From positions 1-64,000 of the forward strand of contig NZ_SSXV01000027.1 of the NCBI RefSeq assembly GCF_009469595.2: DNA of 64,000 nt. Reading direction: 5' to 3'. Of the stretch, positions 62,747-64,000 are shown one piece after another. This stretch comes from Thauera sp. 2A1 (lineage in GTDB: Bacteria > Pseudomonadota > Gammaproteobacteria > Burkholderiales > Rhodocyclaceae). The position numbers and the translations under genes are program-made. Positions within the stretch are counted from its first letter, which is position 1. Every line of letters begins with the position of its first letter. The notes under the pieces were generated by a model that ran no database searches, was not told the origin of the DNA, and worked only from the letters and a program-made list of their open reading frames with translations.

Positions 62747-63325
62747 TCAGAACGTGCGCCGTATCGTCATCGCACCGCGGATCTGGTTCAGGCTGTAGCC
62801 GGTGGCCTTGTCGCCAGCATAGAGCTCCGCCAGACGCGCCTTCACCGCCGGCGCGATGTCGCTCGGGCCACCGTGGCAGCTCAGGCACAACTGCTGCGTG
62901 GGCAATGCCTTCATGTAGCGGTAACTATAGGCGCCGTTGTCGCTCACCATCTCGCCGCGCTCGAGCTGGCGCGGATCTTCCCCGGCCGCTGCGCGGCGGT
63001 CGAAATCCTGCAGCACGGCAGCCTCCCACGCATCCGGCACCGCCTTCGGGTTGCGGTTCTTCAGGCTCACGCGGCGGATCTGCCAGCCGGTCTTCTCGGA
63101 CGCTTCCTTCGCCATCTGCGGCGCCTTCTCGCGGCACACGCTGATCGCACCCTCGACGCCACCCTTTTCGATTTCCTGCTGCAGGACACCCACCAGCCGC
63201 GGCGGAATGCTCGATGCCACCGTGCGCGCCTCCTGCAGCAAGGCGAACTCCTCGGCGGCGGCGGGCACGGCCGCGAAGGTCATGGCGGGCATCATGGCGC
63301 TCAGGACAACGTGCTTCAGCTTCAT
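62747..63325 (-). CDS. Tll0287-like haem protein (DUF3365)
   Basis: The 192-residue protein has a Sec signal peptide (MKLKHVVLSAMMPAMTFAAVPAAAEE) and one c-type haem motif, CLSCHGG, near residue 147-152. The domain resembles Tll0287/DUF3365 proteins: ISVCREKAPQMAKEASEKTG, RVSLKNRNPKAVPDAWE, YRYMKALPTQQLCLSCHGG, SLNQIRGAMTIRR. These are periplasmic sensor or redox modules; here it stands alone without a kinase or cyclase part. It probably carries electrons or senses small ligands in the periplasm. The DsbD system encoded nearby would support haem attachment. Confidence 0.85.
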   Translation of the reverse strand: MKLKHVVLSAMMPAMTFAAVPAAAEEFALLQEARTVASSIPPRLVGVLQQEIEKGGVEGAISVCREKAPQMAKEASEKTGWQIRRVSLKNRNPKAVPDAWEAAVLQDFDRRAAAGEDPRQLERGEMVSDNGAYSYRYMKALPTQQLCLSCHGGPSDIAPAVKARLAELYAGDKATGYSLNQIRGAMTIRRTF

Positions 63326-63358
63326 GTTCGGCTCCCGGCCTGAATGAATAAGAATTTA

Positions 63359-63364
63359 ATTATA
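63359..63364 (-). promoter_or_regulatory. Candidate -10 TATAAT of the haem protein gene
   Basis: On the minus strand an AT run reads CTATATATAATTAAATTC, with TATAAT 34 bases upstream of the gene start. It stands out against the GC-rich surroundings. A TTGACC at 63389-63394 is too far (24 bases) for a standard -35. Confidence 0.45.
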
Positions 63365-63392
63365 TATAGTCCGGGAGTTCGCGTCGCGGGTC

Positions 63393-63429
63393 AAAAAAAT
63401 CCCGCCGGGACTTTCGCCCCGGCGGGATT
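63393..63429 (-). terminator. Intrinsic terminator of the RNA helicase gene
   Basis: Read on the minus strand, AATCCCGCCGGG (63418-63429) pairs with CCCGGCGGGATT (63398-63409) around an 8-base loop, followed by a run of seven T residues. It lies 64 bases after the helicase stop codon and upstream of the haem protein promoter. It is a textbook terminator. Confidence 0.92.
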
Positions 63430-63492
63430 CTGGATCGTGTCTGCCCGCCTTATCGCCCGCCTTCGCAGCGAGGCGGGCTCACCGCGACGTGC

Positions 63493-64000
63493 TCAGTCCC
63501 GGAAGCCTCGGTCGCGGCGATCACCGTGGCTGCGTTCGCCGCGCGAAGGATGGCCCTCGCGTCCCTGACCACCCGCGCTGCGGCGCGAGTCACCGGACGG
63601 GCGGCCGTAACCGCCGGGCCTGGCACCGCTGCCGAAGCGACGGCCGCCATTGCCAGCGGGACGCGGCGCCGAGGGCTTGCGCGGCGACGGCTCCATGCCC
63701 GGAATGGTATGCACTGCCAGGCGATCACCGGTGAAGCGCTCGATGGCGCGGATCAGGCCGGTCTCGCGCGGGCCGGACAACGTGATCGCCACGCCGTCGC
63801 GCCCGGCACGGCCGGTGCGGCCGATGCGGTGCACATAGTCCTCAGCCTGGCGCGGCGGATCGAAGTTGATGACGTGGCTGATGCCGGCGACGTCGATGCC
63901 GCGCGCGGCGACGTCGGTCGCCACCAGCACGCCGATGCGGCCCTGGCGCAGGCGGTCGAGGGTGCGGTTGCGCTGCGTCTGGTGCATGTCGCCATGCAGC
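63493..64000 (-). CDS. DEAD-box RNA helicase, C-terminal part (runs off the window)
   Basis: Only the last ~168 codons are present; the gene continues beyond base 64000. Visible helicase motifs are ATDVAARGIDV (motif V), HVINFDPP and DYVHRIGRTGRAG (motif VI). The tail is glycine- and arginine-rich (GGRRFGSGARPGGYGRPSGD...) with RGG-like repeats, typical of RhlE/RhlB-type RNA helicases and used for RNA contact. It unwinds RNA in ribosome assembly or decay. The assignment to RhlE cannot be settled without the N-terminal half. Confidence 0.93.
   Translation of the reverse strand, partial: LHGDMHQTQRNRTLDRLRQGRIGVLVATDVAARGIDVAGISHVINFDPPRQAEDYVHRIGRTGRAGRDGVAITLSGPRETGLIRAIERFTGDRLAVHTIPGMEPSPRKPSAPRPAGNGGRRFGSGARPGGYGRPSGDSRRSAGGQGREGHPSRGERSHGDRRDRGFRD

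Overview
The window is a high-GC chromosomal segment with tightly packed genes, many start/stop overlaps and no rRNA or tRNA genes that I can see. The gene set suggests a betaproteobacterium, probably Rhodocyclales/Zoogloeaceae (Thauera/Azoarcus-like): a proteobacterial GshA-GshB pair, phasin and PHB-type esterase, PutA with a divergent Lrp regulator, a ribE-ribBA-ribH-nusB operon, PA2778/PA2779-type genes and an Anbu proteasome-homologue cluster. The taxon is inferred from gene content, not from a marker gene.

Layout. 1-2.6 kb: a visibly lower-GC island with a NYN-LOTUS protein and two toxin-antitoxin pairs (YefM/YoeB and MntA/HepT). 2.6-6.1 kb: glutathione synthesis (gshA, gshB) plus an ApbE-type flavinyl transferase, all on the minus strand. 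6.2-15.8 kb: an Lrp-type regulator divergent from putA, then a complete livKHMGF branched-chain amino acid ABC operon interrupted by palindromic repeats. 15.9-20.0 kb: a CopG/ParE-type pair, a DMT exporter, two decayed gene fragments, a DUF3750 protein and an orphan N6-adenine methyltransferase. 20.2-22.8 kb: two overlapping c-di-GMP genes (degenerate GGDEF-EAL and a variant HD-GYP). 23.0-29.4 kb: a caspase-like protease followed by a 1837-residue protein with two alpha/beta-hydrolase modules and a CHAT protease domain. This is the best candidate for an undescribed system.

29.6-32.3 kb: a TrpXYZ-like ABC transporter. 32.3-35.2 kb: PHB-depolymerase-type esterase, PA2778 peptidase, PA2779 protein and a small membrane protein. 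35.2-40.9 kb: recB-recD without an adjacent recC. 41-41.7 kb: phasin with a probable PhaR operator. 41.7-52.3 kb: a full minus-strand Anbu cluster (Anbu, alpha-E, cp-ATP-grasp, transglutaminase, ATP-grasp/alpha-E fusion, transglutaminase-DUF2126). 52.6-57.8 kb: VanZ-like protein, 2Fe-2S ferredoxin, hydrolase, GST, TerC, universal stress protein, ferritin-like protein and CutA. 57.8-62.6 kb: dsbD, then the riboflavin operon ending in nusB and a terminator. 62.7-64.0 kb: a Tll0287-like haem protein and the 3' end of a DEAD-box RNA helicase that runs off the window.

How they work together. Clear functional units are glutathione synthesis, proline oxidation with its regulator, amino acid uptake, the Anbu peptide-ligation/proteolysis cluster, DNA repair by RecBD and riboflavin synthesis. 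The toxin pairs, orphan methyltransferase, gene remnants and caspase/CHAT pair mark the accessory parts of the segment.
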